Origin: Lactarius indigo
Lineage: Eukaryota > Basidiomycota > Agaricomycetes > Russulales > Russulaceae
NCBI GenBank assembly: GCA_025766275.1
Contig: JAFKAC010000032.1
Location: 62,001-126,000 of the forward strand
Length of the DNA stretch: 64,000 nucleotides
Direction: 5' to 3'
Shown piece by piece: positions 1 through 11,496 of the stretch (position 1 is the stretch's first letter; the number at the start of each line of letters is the position of its first letter). Below the pieces are notes generated by a model. That model saw nothing but the letters and a program-made list of their open reading frames with translations. It was not told the DNA's origin and did not search any database. The position numbers were made by a program, and so were the translations under genes.

Positions 1-475
1 GAATGCGCGGCCAACCTGCAACAACTGGCTTGCATGAAAAGTGACCAGTATCGCGATGTGTGCTTCGCAATCGCTTGAGAGATCGCACGCTAATTCCTGT
101 AAGTTCGTGAATATCCGAGTTGTGAAGACCCTGGATGGACAAGGACATGGCCATTTCCTTGAGCTCATCCGAAATGTGGCAGCCGACCATGGTCAGGGAG
201 GGAAGACGGAGGCAGTTCAAGGGAGAGGTAGAGGACAAAAAAAAGGGAGAAAACCTTCCCCAATGGGCAGCATGTATGGGATAACCTTAAGTTTGCAGGC
301 CCTTTGGCTGCGTGCCGTCCCAGCATCCCACAATAACTATTGAGTATCACGGATAACTATTTAATAACTGTATATTTGTGAGATACCATATTTCCTAGGA
401 ATTTCAAACAATACTTAACTATGAACCCCGCACGTCAAATTTGGAGGTCAGCTGTCGTCCATTTTTACTCAAGGG
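1..475. other. No recognisable gene
   Basis: I see no convincing coding frame, RNA gene or repeat boundary here. The open frames are short and resemble nothing I know. The stretch precedes a LINE 3' fragment and may be older flanking DNA. Confidence 0.4.
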
Positions 476-748
476 GCCCCCCATTTTGGATTTTGCTGTA
501 GTGGGTAGGAGACCACATCGCGCCTAACCACGGGTGCCCTGTGTCTGAGCCCCACACTATCCCCACACCAGGGGATGTGCGTAAGTGCATTTTCCCTCAC
601 AACCCGGTTCCCGTTAGGCCCGGCTACAAGCGCGCTAAGTAAAGCTGATGGTAAATCTCCTACTACTTAGCACCTTATTCACTCGATATTTAGTCGTACT
701 CGCGTAACTAGATGTCAGAATAAAAGCGCTCCTCCAAAAAAAAAAAAA
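476..748 (+). repeat. LINE 3'-UTR fragment with poly-A tail
   Basis: This stretch ends in an A-run (about 737-748). It aligns, on the opposite strand, with the 3' end of the large LINE that ends near 10,200. Shared blocks include gtgggtaggaga, gtgagggaaaatgc read on the other strand, gatggtaaatctcct, and a final aataaaa-type stretch just before the A tail. It is therefore a severely 5'-truncated copy of a related LINE family. No open frame remains and I could not find a clear target-site duplication. Confidence 0.7.
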
Positions 749-1879
749 GAGTTGCTTCAACTGTCGACGGAAGAGAGTCCGGGGGATTTGTGTTCATGAT
801 TGTAGGACGAAGAGGGTAGTCGCATCTGATAGAAGGGACCAAACTGATAAGTTCACACCCTTACATTCCCATCCGACCATTCCAGTACAATAAGTACCGT
901 TTTCGTACGGGCCATCAATATGTCACGGGAAGGTGGCTACGCTCCATTGAGGCTTTCAAATTTATCGATATTCGTCCATATTTGTCCTTGACTGTGCGAT
1001 GTCGTACTTGGGTGTTGACGCACGTCGATACGTTGCTTCGCGCTGAGTCGCAGGAAGACATCTTGGCTCGTTCACGGACATAACCTTGGGCATAACTGCG
1101 GCCAGCCGGGCCGCAGAGAACCAGTCGCTTATCTTCTCGACTATTACTACTGGCACGCTCATACGCGTACGTTCCCACTGATCTATTATGGATTACCACG
1201 CACTGAGGTGGAGACGGAGACGGAAGTGGAGGACCAAGACCGTGACCCCGAGGCATATGGAAATAGGCCAGGGGCCAACGCACGAGATGCATTCAAACAA
1301 CGTCCCCACATCTGTAGGACGGTAGGACCGTTAACCATGCCCGTCGCAATGGTGGCAGGCGCAGGCGCAGAGAACCACCCAGCGCTGCCCCACAGTCGTC
1401 CATGACAACGACCCAGAGCGACTGTAGCTGATGTCCTACCAGTGCATCCCCTGGACGGGTCTTCCAGTTCGATGGTGCACGCGACATAAGTGGTGGACCT
1501 GCTGCCCGGGTCGATCTGCTGTGAGACGGTCCTGAACTGCTCCGTCGATTTTAATGACAGGGGTGATGTGCACGTGCTGCCACGCAAAGGAAAGCACATC
1601 TTCCATCAGGTGTGCGTCAACCTGTGGCTGGTCCGATCTGCCAACACGGTAAGCAACCACCCGTGCCTCATCCGGTATTTTCTATTACATGTCCAGGCAC
1701 TGGAGATGATGCTGGCAGGGTGAGCTGGCCGAGTGTCACACCTGACATCCGCCGCACGCTACCTTCAGTTTGTGTGGCACCGTCACCAGCTCAGTACGAA
1801 TGAACACTGAAAAGGGACTCACTGACCCGCTGCTGTCGCTCGCCCCCAGCCAGGAGAATGGCGGGTATCCCTTCCAAGC
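749..1879. other. Degenerate region, no firm gene
   Basis: Minus-strand frames between about 915 and 1660 look partly protein-like, but they switch frame repeatedly and contain stops. This suggests an old, decayed gene, but I cannot name the family. Nothing else stands out. Confidence 0.3.
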
Positions 1880-2765
1880 TGTGCACCCGACACGATCATG
1901 TCTGCGTACCATACCCTCTAGTTTTCACATTGTTACACCGCATCGCCTTTGGCAACGACGTAGTCAATGCAGACCGCTTCAGGTTCCGTGATGCGCAGAG
2001 CCGAGAACCAGATCCTGGCATCGTTTCTCTAGTACATTTAGGTACGCGCATTTAAAGCCATGCTTAAGCAAGTGTACAGACAGCCTTATGATCTGATTGG
2101 TAGAGCCTTTGCTACGTTTTCATACAATACAGATTTTAGAGCAGTCAGAGAAATGGGAATAAGTTCCAAGAGAGCATCAATGCTCAGTTAAAAGGTTCGG
2201 AGTTGTCAGGATGGGATGGGCTTAACGAACGATAATAATCAGAAGCAGTTGGTACGAGAAAAGGTAATCGAACTTACGAAGACGATGACTGAGAAGAATT
2301 TTAGACAGTGCGGCGATGAATGCGGTTCGTTCGGACGAATCCCCTAGTTCGTTAAGGGCAATCTCGACCTTCTCCTGTGTGCCAGTTTCCGTATATGTTG
2401 TAAAAGCCTTGCGAAAGGCGTCGATAAAGGAGATGGACGAGGATTGGTACCAAAAGGAATTTTCGAGACAAATGACGAGTGCTGCGTGACACCGAAAAAT
2501 AAACGGCGACTTCGAAGCACGATAAGTACGGGAAGGAAATCCAACGAACCAGAAAACACAGGAATGGAGGGTATCTGATTTTAATTAGGATCTATTACTG
2601 TAACGCGGGGTAAAAGTTGACGAACATCAGACATTTTCTCCACGATTGCCAAAACTTCCCCGGTGTTGTGTGACTGAGTAAAGGAAGAACAAAGTTCAAG
2701 GCAGACGGGATCAGCGGGATTGTAACTGAACAAGAGGAGGGTACCCACAAGCTAGTGACGTTTAA
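1880..2765. repeat. Duplicated satellite flank, copy A
   Basis: This block is closely similar to 61,913-62,870 in the same orientation. Shared stretches include cctggcatcgtttctctag, ggtagagcctttgctacg, and gatggacgaggattggtacc. In both copies it abuts the start of the 69-bp minisatellite. Copy B carries an extra 108-bp MITE that copy A lacks. It is therefore a segmental duplication of flank plus satellite, not a coincidence of simple repeats. Confidence 0.8.
2222..2757 (-). pseudogene. Orphan reading frame in satellite flank, copy A
   Basis: Reading minus strand, two blocks keep a frame that is also found in the second flank copy. The upstream block (about 2757-2589) begins VGTLLLFSYNPADP, and the downstream block (about 2519-2222) includes LVICLENSFWYQSSSISF and ends at a TAA at 2222-2224. 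Differences between the copies in the downstream block are mostly amino-acid conserving, which suggests this was once coding. No family is recognised, there is no start codon, and the upstream end runs into the minisatellite. It may be the 3' end of a gene whose 5' part was lost. Confidence 0.4.
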
Positions 2766-5180
2766 GGTCAGCCTGTCAGCCATAAAGTTCTGCACAAAAG
2801 GGAGAGAGCGACTCACAGCCTGGGCGGGATTTCAGGTTGGGTTGTCAGTGACCGCCTTTTGCACAAAACAGAGAGAGAGACTCACTCGCTGGACATGTTT
2901 TCAGGTAGCGTGGTCAGTCGCGGAATTTTGCACAAAACCGAGAGAGCGACTCACGACCTAGACACGTTTTCAGGTGGCACAGTCAGTCGTCGAATTTTGC
3001 ACAAAATAGAGAGACCGACTCACGAGCTGGACACGTATTCAGGTGGCACAGTCAGTCACCGAATTTTGCGCAAAATAGAGAGACCGACTCACGAGCTGGA
3101 CACGTTTTCAGGTGGCACAGTCAGTCGCCGAATTTTGCACAAAACCGAGAGACCGACTCACTGGCTGGACACGTTCAATGGTGGCGTGGTCAGTCAGGGA
3201 ATTTTGCACAAAATAGAGAGAGCGACTCACGACCTGGACACGTTTTCAGGTGGCGTCGTCAGTCGCCAGATTTTACACAAAACGGAGAGACCGACTCACC
3301 ACCTGGACACGTTTTCAGGTGGCACAGTCAGTCGCCGAATTTTGCACAAAATAGAGAGAGCAACTCACTGGCTGGACACGTTTTCAGGTGGCGTCGTCAG
3401 TCGCCGAATTTTGCACAAAATAGAGAGAGCGACTCACGACCTGGACACGTTTACAGGTGGCATCGTTAGTCGGCGAATTTTGCACAAAATAGAGAGACCG
3501 ACTCACTTCCTGGACACGTATTCAGGTGGCGTCGTCAGTCGGAGAATTTTGCACAAAATAGAGAGAGCAACTCACTCGCTGGACACGTTTTCAGGTGGCG
3601 TCGTCAGTCGCCGAATTTTGCACAAAATAGAGAGACCGACTCACGACCTGGACACGTTTTCAGGTGGCGTCGTCAGTTGCCGAATTTTGCACAAAATAGA
3701 GAGACCGACTCACGAGCTGGACACGTTTTTAGGTGGCGTGGTCAGTCGGCGAATTTTGCACAAAACCGAGAGAGCGACTCACTTCCTGGACACGTTTTCA
3801 GGTGGCGTCGTCAGTCGGTGAATTTTGCACAAAATAGAGAGAGCGACTCACGAGCTGGACACATTTTCAGGTGGCACAGTCAGTCGCCGAATTTGCACAA
3901 AATAGAGAAAGCGACTCACTTCCTGGACACGTTTTCAGGTGGCGTCGTCAGTCGGAGAATTTTGCACAAAATAGAGAGAGCAACTCACTCGCTGGACACG
4001 TTTTCAGGTGGCGTCGTCAGTCGCCAGATTTTGCACAAAACCGAGAGAGCGACTTACCCACTGGACACGTTTTAAGGTGGCATCGTCAGTCGCCGAATTT
4101 TGCACAAAATAGAGAGAGCGACTCACTGGCTGGACACGTTTTCAGATGGCGTGGTCAGTCGCCGAATTTTGCACAAAACAGAGAGAGAGACTCACTCGCT
4201 GGACACGTTTTCAGGTGGCGTCGTCAGTCGCCAGATTTTGCACAAAACGGAGAGACCGACTCACGACCTGGACACGTTTTCGGATGGCGTGGTCAGTCGG
4301 CGAATTTTGCACAAAACAGAGAGAGAGACTCACTCGCTGGACATGTTTTCAGGTGGCATCGTCAGTCGCCGGATTTTGCACAAAACGGAGAGACCGACTC
4401 ACTGGCTGGACACATATTCAGGTGGCGTCGTCAGTCACCGAGTTTTGCACAAAATAGAGAGACCGACTCACTTCCTGGACATGTTTTCAGGTGGCATCGT
4501 TAGTCGGTGCATTTTGCACAAAACCGAGAGAACGACTAACTTCCTGGACACGTTTTCAGGTGGCACAGTCAGTCGCCAGATTTTGCACAAAATAGAGAGA
4601 GCGTCTCACGACCTGGACACGTTTTCAGGGTGGCGTCGTCAGTCGCCGAATTCTGCACAAAACCGAGAGAGCGACTCACGACCTGGACACGTTTTCAGGT
4701 GGCGTCGTCAGTCGGCGAATTTTGCACAAAACCGAGAGAACGACTCACTGCCTGGACACGTTTTCAGGTGGCGTCGTCAGTCGCCGAATTTTGCACAAAA
4801 TAGAGAGAGCGACTCACGATCTGGACACGTTTTCAGATGGCGTCGTCAGTCGGTGAATTTTGCACAAAACCGAGAGAGCGACTCACTGGCTGGACACGTT
4901 TTCAGGTGGCGTCGTCAGTCGCCGAGATTTGCACAAAACCGAGAGAGCGACTCACTCGCTGGACACGTTTTCAGATGGCGTCGTCAGTCGCCGAATATTG
5001 CACAAAATAGAGAGACCGACTCACGCCCTGGACACGTTTTCAGGTGGCGTCGTCAGTCGCCGAATTTTGCACAAAACAGAGAGACCGACTCACTTCCTGA
5101 ACACGTTTCAGGTGGCGTCGTCAGTTGCCGAATTTTGCATAAAATGGAAAGAGCGACTCACGACCTGGACACGTTTTCGG
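2766..5180. repeat. 69-bp minisatellite array A
   Basis: About 35 head-to-tail units of 69 bp, each carrying acgttttcaggtggc, cagtcgcc, gaattttgcacaaaa and gagagagcgactcac. Units vary by single substitutions and occasional one-base indels. Because 69 is a multiple of three, two plus-strand frames stay open for long stretches (23-residue repeats). All three minus frames hit stops in each consensus unit. The first unit next to the flank is the most diverged. I treat the long frames as a by-product of the period, not as genes. Confidence 0.93.
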
Positions 5181-5625
5181 CCACCATCATCAGTATTCCA
5201 ATCGGATCACGGGTAATTTATCATTACTTCCTATATAGATCATCATGTTCAGCTTCTGCGTCTTAGTATTACATTTCTTTCTTACCGTGTGTCCCTACAC
5301 CACGATAGTATCTTTCTGAATACCACTCTTGATAATGCAACTTACATACTGTCATATAAATGTTAGTTATCGCTTCCGTCCATTGGAAATATTCATTCTC
5401 TCACGTCCTAAACAAGGCATAAATTCTCCGTCTCTGGTCAGAAAATATCGCATCCTTCGTACATGATCCTTTGCCTTGTTAGTCCGCATTCATCCACTGT
5501 GATACTGTGTCAACAAATGAGAAAATACCCAGAAATATAAACCCCTTACCTCTCATGATTGTCGGTTGTACTCACATTGAACTGTCGGTATAATAAATCA
5601 ACAAAGAATAAAACGAACACGGCTT
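5181..5625. other. AT-rich spacer
   Basis: This spacer lies between the satellite and the end of the GTPase-like gene. I see no gene, RNA or repeat. It may hold the lost 3' exons or terminator region of the neighbouring minus-strand gene. Confidence 0.4.
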
Positions 5626-6866
5626 TCACTCACATATGAATGGCGGAACCATGACAAACATCCCATCACGAATTCCCTCTTTGACCATTACAATTAATGC
5701 AGGAAACATCTGGTCCGACAACAAGATAATACCAACCATGGAATCGCTCGACTCGGGAATAGCATCCCACGCACTGGAACGGACGTCAATGAGCGCGATC
5801 AATTATATTTTTCGGGGAAACGCCTACTATTTCACCGCATATTTGACACACAGTTCCAGGTTGTTCTGCTGCACAGAAACGAACAATATCTTCAGTGCAA
5901 GATTGTCGAGCGACTCTGCTGTCTTCTCGATCAGTACTTTCACCTGCTCTTGGTGGTTCCCGTCATCATTGTGCATATCTGTATCCCGACCGAGTCAACA
6001 GACCGACGAAATACAAGAAGCATGATGAGCGCGCCTTCCAAGCATACATCTGCTCTGGGTGGGAATTTATACTCGAATAACGGTGCTCGGAGTTCGTCCT
6101 TCAATAACCTCTCCGCCTCCTGGCGATTTTTGTCGTCATCCAAGTCTATATCGTAGACTTGACTTATCAGAAAATCGAATTTCGTGAAGATCGCGATTAC
6201 TGGAACTGCGGAAAGTTTCATATATGTTAATGGGAAGTTCAAAAAATAGAGAGTGTCAACAAACTATTTCCTGCTCGTTGCTCATCGAAGAACCTCTTTT
6301 CTAAATCCAGTAGGAATCTCGATTTATTCGGTATAAAGCAGAACCTGTGCGAGAAATAAGGGAGAGTAACAAAGTGAGACAGTGAGAGTGACCAAATGGC
6401 GTGAAGTTGATCGTCTACTTCCGTGGCCCGAGCACGCTTCTCGATGAACGACTGGACTTCCTTCAGCTGACTCTCGTCTCCTGCCTCAATCCCGGGAGAA
6501 TCGTGGAAGATGAACTGTGGATTGCTCGCAAAGGCGAATGGGCGATCGATGTCGTGGATGCCGCGCTGATTAGCAGCAAGGTTAAATAGTCAAGATCAGT
6601 CAGTGATAACACAGAAATTACCTCCGGAGTTGGCTCCAACTGAATTTCCGTTGGGCGATTAGAGAACTGCGTCCATGACTGAGTAAGAAACTCACCAAAC
6701 TGTTACTCTTTTCATCATAAATGCAAGGTTCCTCGGTAGTATTGCAAACGCGCTTTAAGAGAGTTGTCTTGCCAGCATTGGCCCGACCGATGACGAGAAT
6801 ACGAAAATAGCGATATTTCTGGCGTGCTTCAAGAGAGGCTGTGACTTGGCTTGGGACGTTGCCCAT
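5626..6866 (-). pseudogene. G-domain GTPase, N-terminal half
   Basis: The start ATG is at 6866. Exon 1 encodes a P-loop (GRANAGKTT) typical of G-domain proteins. Later exons give a DSPG switch-II-type motif and TKFD, the G4 base-specificity motif. Proposed exons, inferred from GT/AG junctions that restore the frame, are 6866-6696, 6666-6622, 6565-6393, 6344-6265, 6205-6015, 5978-5828 and 5773-5626. Family members I know of as Agaricomycete G-domain proteins continue with a long C-terminal region. Here the frame stops at about 5626, shortly before the minisatellite. A matching C-terminal half lies at 60.75-61.66 kb in the same orientation. I call it truncated; a short functional protein is possible. 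Confidence 0.65.
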
Positions 6867-7393
6867 GTTGATGCTCGATCAATAAGTGAGTGAGGGAAGC
6901 GGGGAATCACCACCACACTGGTAGAGTCATGTGACGCAGGGTCTCACGCGGCCGCAACTGGGAGCGTGCAGTACGCTTTCGACCTTACTTTCGACCCGTT
7001 GAGAGTGCCGACGGTGATATAGTGACAGCTCACGACGCTCGCTCACGTATAATACATGTGAAATTGTTCCAAACAAATGAGCGGTCCATAAATGACCCTT
7101 TCCAAACGGATCGAACCAAGAAAGTATGTATCGCTGTGCCAATGCCAGAGAAAGGGGAGGAGGTAAGTGACAGAAAATTGTGTGGGATTGGGTGGATATA
7201 GTGGTAACGTGGATCATGCAGATCGGAAGGGCCTATTAGATCGTACATCTTTGCTATCGAATGTATGCGGGCAGTGCAGTGCTGAGATTAAAAGAGAGAG
7301 AGAGAGAAGCGGATGGGAAACGAACGCTCGAATCGAGTGGGGGGCTCAGACTCATCGCGCCGAGGGACCAGCGACGGCGTCTCATTCCTGTCT
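6867..7393. other. Intergenic spacer
   Basis: This is the gap between the kinase pseudogene end (7394) and the GTPase start (6866), both on the minus strand. It should hold the GTPase promoter. I see no clear TATA box and no convincing open frame. A short GA-rich run lies near 7292-7310. Confidence 0.4.
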
Positions 7394-9866
7394 CTACCTC
7401 AGGGATGCCTTCGAAGCCTTTGTGCTGACCCCACCACCGTTTTCGCTGCCGCCCCCGCTGCTTGCACTGGCGCTCGCGTTGCGGATCGACAACAGTACCT
7501 CCTTGCAGTACCTCAGCTTATCCAGCAGCCGCTGTGCGAACTTGGCCTGCTCCGCGTCCGACGACGGTGGCACGAGCGCCTGCGCCATCACTTGGCTCAG
7601 CGTCCAGCGCGTTAGCACGTAATTCTTATCGATATGCGCGATCGCGAGACCTTGCGCTGATAGAATGATCTTCGAGTGATCGTAAAAATTGAACTGATTG
7701 TCACGTTAGTTGCGTGTTCCCGTACGGCCAGTAGTAAGGGAGGCGTGCACCTGGAGGCCGTCGTGTCTTAGCTTGAATACAATCACATGCTTCATTCGTA
7801 AGGTACTTCTCCACGAAGTGCATGCACTTGGTACGTTGCAGGTCCGTAAATGCGTACTCGTAATCGCCGTATATGATGTACCCCTCAAAGTGTTTCAGGA
7901 GGTCTTACTCTTCAACTCCTCTGGATAGTCCGCGACCGTATAGCTCTTGCGCACGTACACTGTTCCTTGTCGGCACGACGAAATGTAATCGAAGTGCCTG
8001 CCATAACGGATCAACACGCCGTACAAAGGAACGAACGATAAATGACGCACTGCTTGTCAGCGGCGAGGACGAGCGTTGTGCTGTCATTGAAGTGCACGCC
8101 AACCGAGCCATCCGTGAGTGCATAGCCCATCCCATATTTGTTACAGTAGTCGACCCAGGATGCAATGAATACCCGCTCCTCCGGCATGTCTACATCGTCG
8201 CTTAGGTCACGGAAAAACAGGCCCTATAAGAACGCATCGAATGCCGCACAGAGGGTCTCCGCCGCAGCATCGAACCCGTTTACCTTGGGAGCAGCTGGTG
8301 TTGGTGCGTTAGCGATGGCGCCGTCTGATGATCCTGCATTGAAGATAGCACATCAGCCCCAGTCCAGAAATGCGTGAGTAGGCGGCCTCACCGAGAACGG
8401 CCTGGGTCTCCTTCGTGCGCACTCGGACACGTCGCTAGCCTTGTGCTGTCTCCAGGGACGGTGCAGGTACATTCTCCGCATCCTCGAATGAAGGAGATTC
8501 GGTGGTGGAACGTGGGACCTGTGCAGGCACCATCTGCTCGACGATCCTGGCTTTCTGATTGAAGCTCTTTCGTGACCGCCTCTTTCTTTGCGGCTTGCAA
8601 TTCACGGAGGAGTGTCGGTTCCCTGCGCGCGACACCAATGCCACCGGGCGCCACCATGGGTGGCTGACGTGAGTTGAGCAGAGCGGATATCGGGCTCCCA
8701 GGCTGCACTGCATTCCGGAATTCATGCTCCTGCGGCGCAAGACTGCTGGCGCTACTTATGCTTGGGGTGGGGGGTTCGACGTCACACGACGTGGCTGGAT
8801 CGACCTCCCCATCGAGTTGGCACGCCTGTCGCAAGCGAGCAAGATTCGCCTGTGAGATGAAGGGAGAGAGGTGTCGAAAGTCGGGGGGCATGTCCTGTGC
8901 GGAGACAGGTATGTATCCAGGAACGATGGCACGGGTAAAGAATGCGTGGACGACGATGTCGTGCAACGAAGGCCGCTCTTGGAGGATGGGCGTAGGCATT
9001 TGCTGCACCAGCTCGCGGGCGTCGAGTGATACATCTCGGTGTGAAGGAACTCATATTGGTTGTCATGGATACGCCTGCGCAGAGCTGAGGTCAAGTCGCT
9101 AGTAGGAATACCTGCGAACTTACTGATACACCTCTTTGACTTCTTTAGTTTGGAACAGAGGACGGCCGACGATGAATGTGTAAAGGATGACACCGATCGA
9201 CCAGATGTCGACTTCAAAACTGTGTCCATTCGCGGTATCGAACAATACCCCCGGCGCGATATAGTTGGGCGTGCCACAGATGGTCTTCTCCCGCTCCCTG
9301 GGGCTCTCGAGAAGCGCGGCCAAACCAAAGTCGCCAACTTTGATGTTCGTGTCCGCGTCGAGGAAAAGGTTGCCAAACTTAAGGTCACGGTGGATGACCT
9401 GATGGGTGTGCATATAGTGGCAGGCACCAATGAGTTGCACCATGAAAAACCGTGCTTCTGGCTCTGTGAAGATGCGACGACAGTGGAGCATGCCCATGAG
9501 AGAGCCGCTAAAACAAAGCTCAAGGGTGATGTATACGTTCTCGTCATCCTCGAAGCAATCTCAATGAACTGGACGATGTTGGGGTGGTCTAACGCCTTGT
9601 AGATTTTGATCTCTGGGTAAAGCCAAGGGTAAAGCCGGAATTTGTTTAATATCGAGGAGGTCGGGTACAGTTAGCGCGCACCTTGGTTTTAGCTTTCTTG
9701 GTCTTGACTCTTGAGCGAGCTCTTGGTCACGACTTCACAGGCAAGGTAGTTATTGCGGGAATCTCTGACTCGAGACACTCTAGCGAAACCGCCCTGTAAG
9801 GTTACGGTAGGTAAGGACCAGAGAGGGCAGAGATAGGTCGGTGCTTACTTCTCCGAGGTAAGACAT
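7394..9866 (-). pseudogene. Polo-like kinase (PLK/Cdc5-type) pseudogene
   Basis: Minus-strand pieces follow PLK order. First come a glycine-loop exon (GGFARV, about 9800) and a catalytic domain with HRDLK, DFG and CGTPNYIAP (9120-9497). These are followed by a linker, then polo-box segments including NKYGMGYALTDGSVGVHFNDS and QFNFYDHSKIILSAQGL, and a C-terminal tail ending at 7394. Several exons join well across GT/AG introns, but the frame breaks repeatedly. A 5-nt insertion follows SLK in the N-lobe, indels lie near CFEDDENVYITL and before LDARELVQQ, a base is missing before LLKHFEG, and a base is added before RMKHVIVF. The APE motif reads APG. PLKs drive mitotic entry and exit; this copy cannot encode an intact one as assembled. 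Sequencing indels could explain some but not all breaks. Confidence 0.75.
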
Positions 9867-10168
9867 TCTTTGAAATCACAGGGAACCCGTCTCGTCTTGA
9901 GTGACTCGGGGTGGGGGAGGGGCTGAACTTTGGCGTTCTGGAAAAGCAGGGGGGACGATGGTTTCTTTTCGTGGGACGCTAGCTTGGTGGGACCTCAAGC
10001 CTCTGGAGGTGGTTATTGATAGCGTTAGATAAGGGGTTGCACCAATGGGTGGTCGTTGAGGTGGCCGGTGGAGAGTTCAGAGCGAGACAAGGATGCTGGA
10101 TGTGAGCGTTCATAACGTTCATTTTTCACAGATGCCTGACACCAGAGACAACTAGAAAGAAGAATTAC
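9867..10168. other. Kinase 5' region up to LINE target
   Basis: This is upstream of the kinase relic on the minus strand. A possible start or short exon (MSYLGE, ending just before a gtaagc donor) sits at about 9866. The stretch ends at the LINE target site, so before the LINE inserted it was contiguous with 42,712 onward. Confidence 0.4.
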
Positions 10169-10185
10169 GATTTGCTGGCCGACTT
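10169..10185. repeat. LINE target-site duplication (left)
   Basis: The 17-bp sequence gatttgctggccgactt is repeated exactly at 42,695-42,711. It directly precedes the T-run that is the poly-A tail of the minus-strand LINE. A TSD of this length is typical of target-primed reverse transcription. Confidence 0.9.
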
Positions 10186-10745
10186 TTTTTTTTTTTTTTT
10201 GGAGAGCGTTTTATTCCGGTAACTACCGTGTGCCTAATTACCGGTAATAAGTGCTAGATAGCAGGAGATTTACCATCAGCCCTATCTAGCCTGCATGTAG
10301 CCGGGCCGAAGCCCAGAAGTGAGGGAAAATGCATTTACGCACGCCCCATGGTGTTTGGGGTTGTGTGGGACTCAGTGCACGTGTTCATCTCAGGTCCAGA
10401 CATTCCGTGCTCTCCTACCCACTAAAACCTCACAGTTGGTCATCCAGTTGGGCGGTAGTTCCCATTCTTGGTTTAGGGCTGCTTTCCATGTGCTGTCTAC
10501 TGACTGCACCATGGCACCATTTCTCTTGACTTTTGTAGTGGTTATTTTGTCATTGGTGAGTCTTTCGTTGATTCTTCTTATCCATTGGTTTTTAATTTCC
10601 TGTGCTGAGTGTGTTTTCAGTTGTATTGATCGTTCACACCTCAGTACCCAGATCAGGTATGCAGATTCGGAGATGAGGATGTGGAGCAGCTGGTTGGGGC
10701 CGGAGAGGTTGGGTCTATTCTGTTCCTCCTGGGCTTGTTGTAGCG
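10186..10745 (-). pseudogene. LINE ORF2 C-terminus and 3' UTR
   Basis: Minus-strand translation contains LLHILISESAYLIWVLRCER, the conserved C-terminal segment of RNase H LINE polyproteins. It is followed by about 200 bp of 3' UTR and the A tail. It joins in frame to the segment above 11,496 (SRT-LQQAQEE) once the intervening insert is removed. Confidence 0.75.
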
Positions 10746-11496
10746 GTATGACTTATCGCGTACAACTAGACCAAGGGTGAGGTAAGTGAACTGAACTGGT
10801 AACACACCCAAGCCTAGCGCGGAGACAAGTCACGCGCCGAACGTACAGTCACAACGGAGATTATGCACACTTGAGGACTTTATGCAAGTCCAAAGGCAAG
10901 GTGATCACGCTGTGGCACGCTGAGTGGAGAACCAAGAGGACAAGTTCACATTGGTGAAGAGTAAGGGAGATACAAAGAAATGCGCACCTGAGTGGAGAAC
11001 CAAGAGGACAAGTTGGTTCCACTCAGGACGCTACATGAGGGTTTATATACTATGCTGCGGCTGAGTTCGAATTACTATGGGAACCTGGTTACTAAAGGTG
11101 TAGGTAATAGTAATGAGTCAGATGCTGACGCGTCGTGTCTAATAATAGCGTTATCTATTGTGCTGACTGATGCACTGTCATTAACGCTGACAGAACAATG
11201 ACGTGTCCTTATCTATGAGTCATAACCCTATAACAACGTAGTCTAGAACTATCTAGAATGTTCCCTGCTTATCGTCCAATGAGAAACTATGGTACTAATG
11301 AGGAAAGTGACCTTAAGAGGTAACATCCAATAAGGAGTTACTATCTCAGGGTCACGTGCATGCACATGTTGGCATCACGTGACTAACCATCTTATCAATC
11401 TATTGATAAGGACTTTGGAACTTTGGATGCAGCGTTGGACACTTATATCTTAACCAAATAATTCCATAAAAATATGGAAAAATAAGGCAAAAATAG
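10746..11496. mobile_element. Unclassified 751-bp insertion in the LINE
   Basis: The LINE frame is broken here and restored if 10,746-11,496 plus one copy of agcg (10,742-10,745 and 11,497-11,500) is removed. It holds no gene. A 26-bp direct repeat beginning ctgagtggagaaccaag occurs near 10,919 and 10,988. A TATA-like tttatatact lies near 11,042. I see no TG...CA ends or clear inverted repeats, so solo LTR or short element remains open. Confidence 0.55.

Noticed and set aside
915..1660. Minus-strand gene near the window start
   Set aside because: Protein-like fragments occur in three frames with stops, and I could not assemble exons or name a family, so it is listed only as a degenerate region.
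2766..5180. CRISPR-like array
   Set aside because: Units are contiguous 69-bp near-copies with no unique spacers, and the genome is eukaryotic.
2859..5266. Several long plus-strand frames (up to 388 codons) as a repeat protein
   Set aside because: They follow directly from a 69-bp period without stops. Two frames are open over the same units, frames switch at single-base indels, and there is no start, signal or flanking gene structure.
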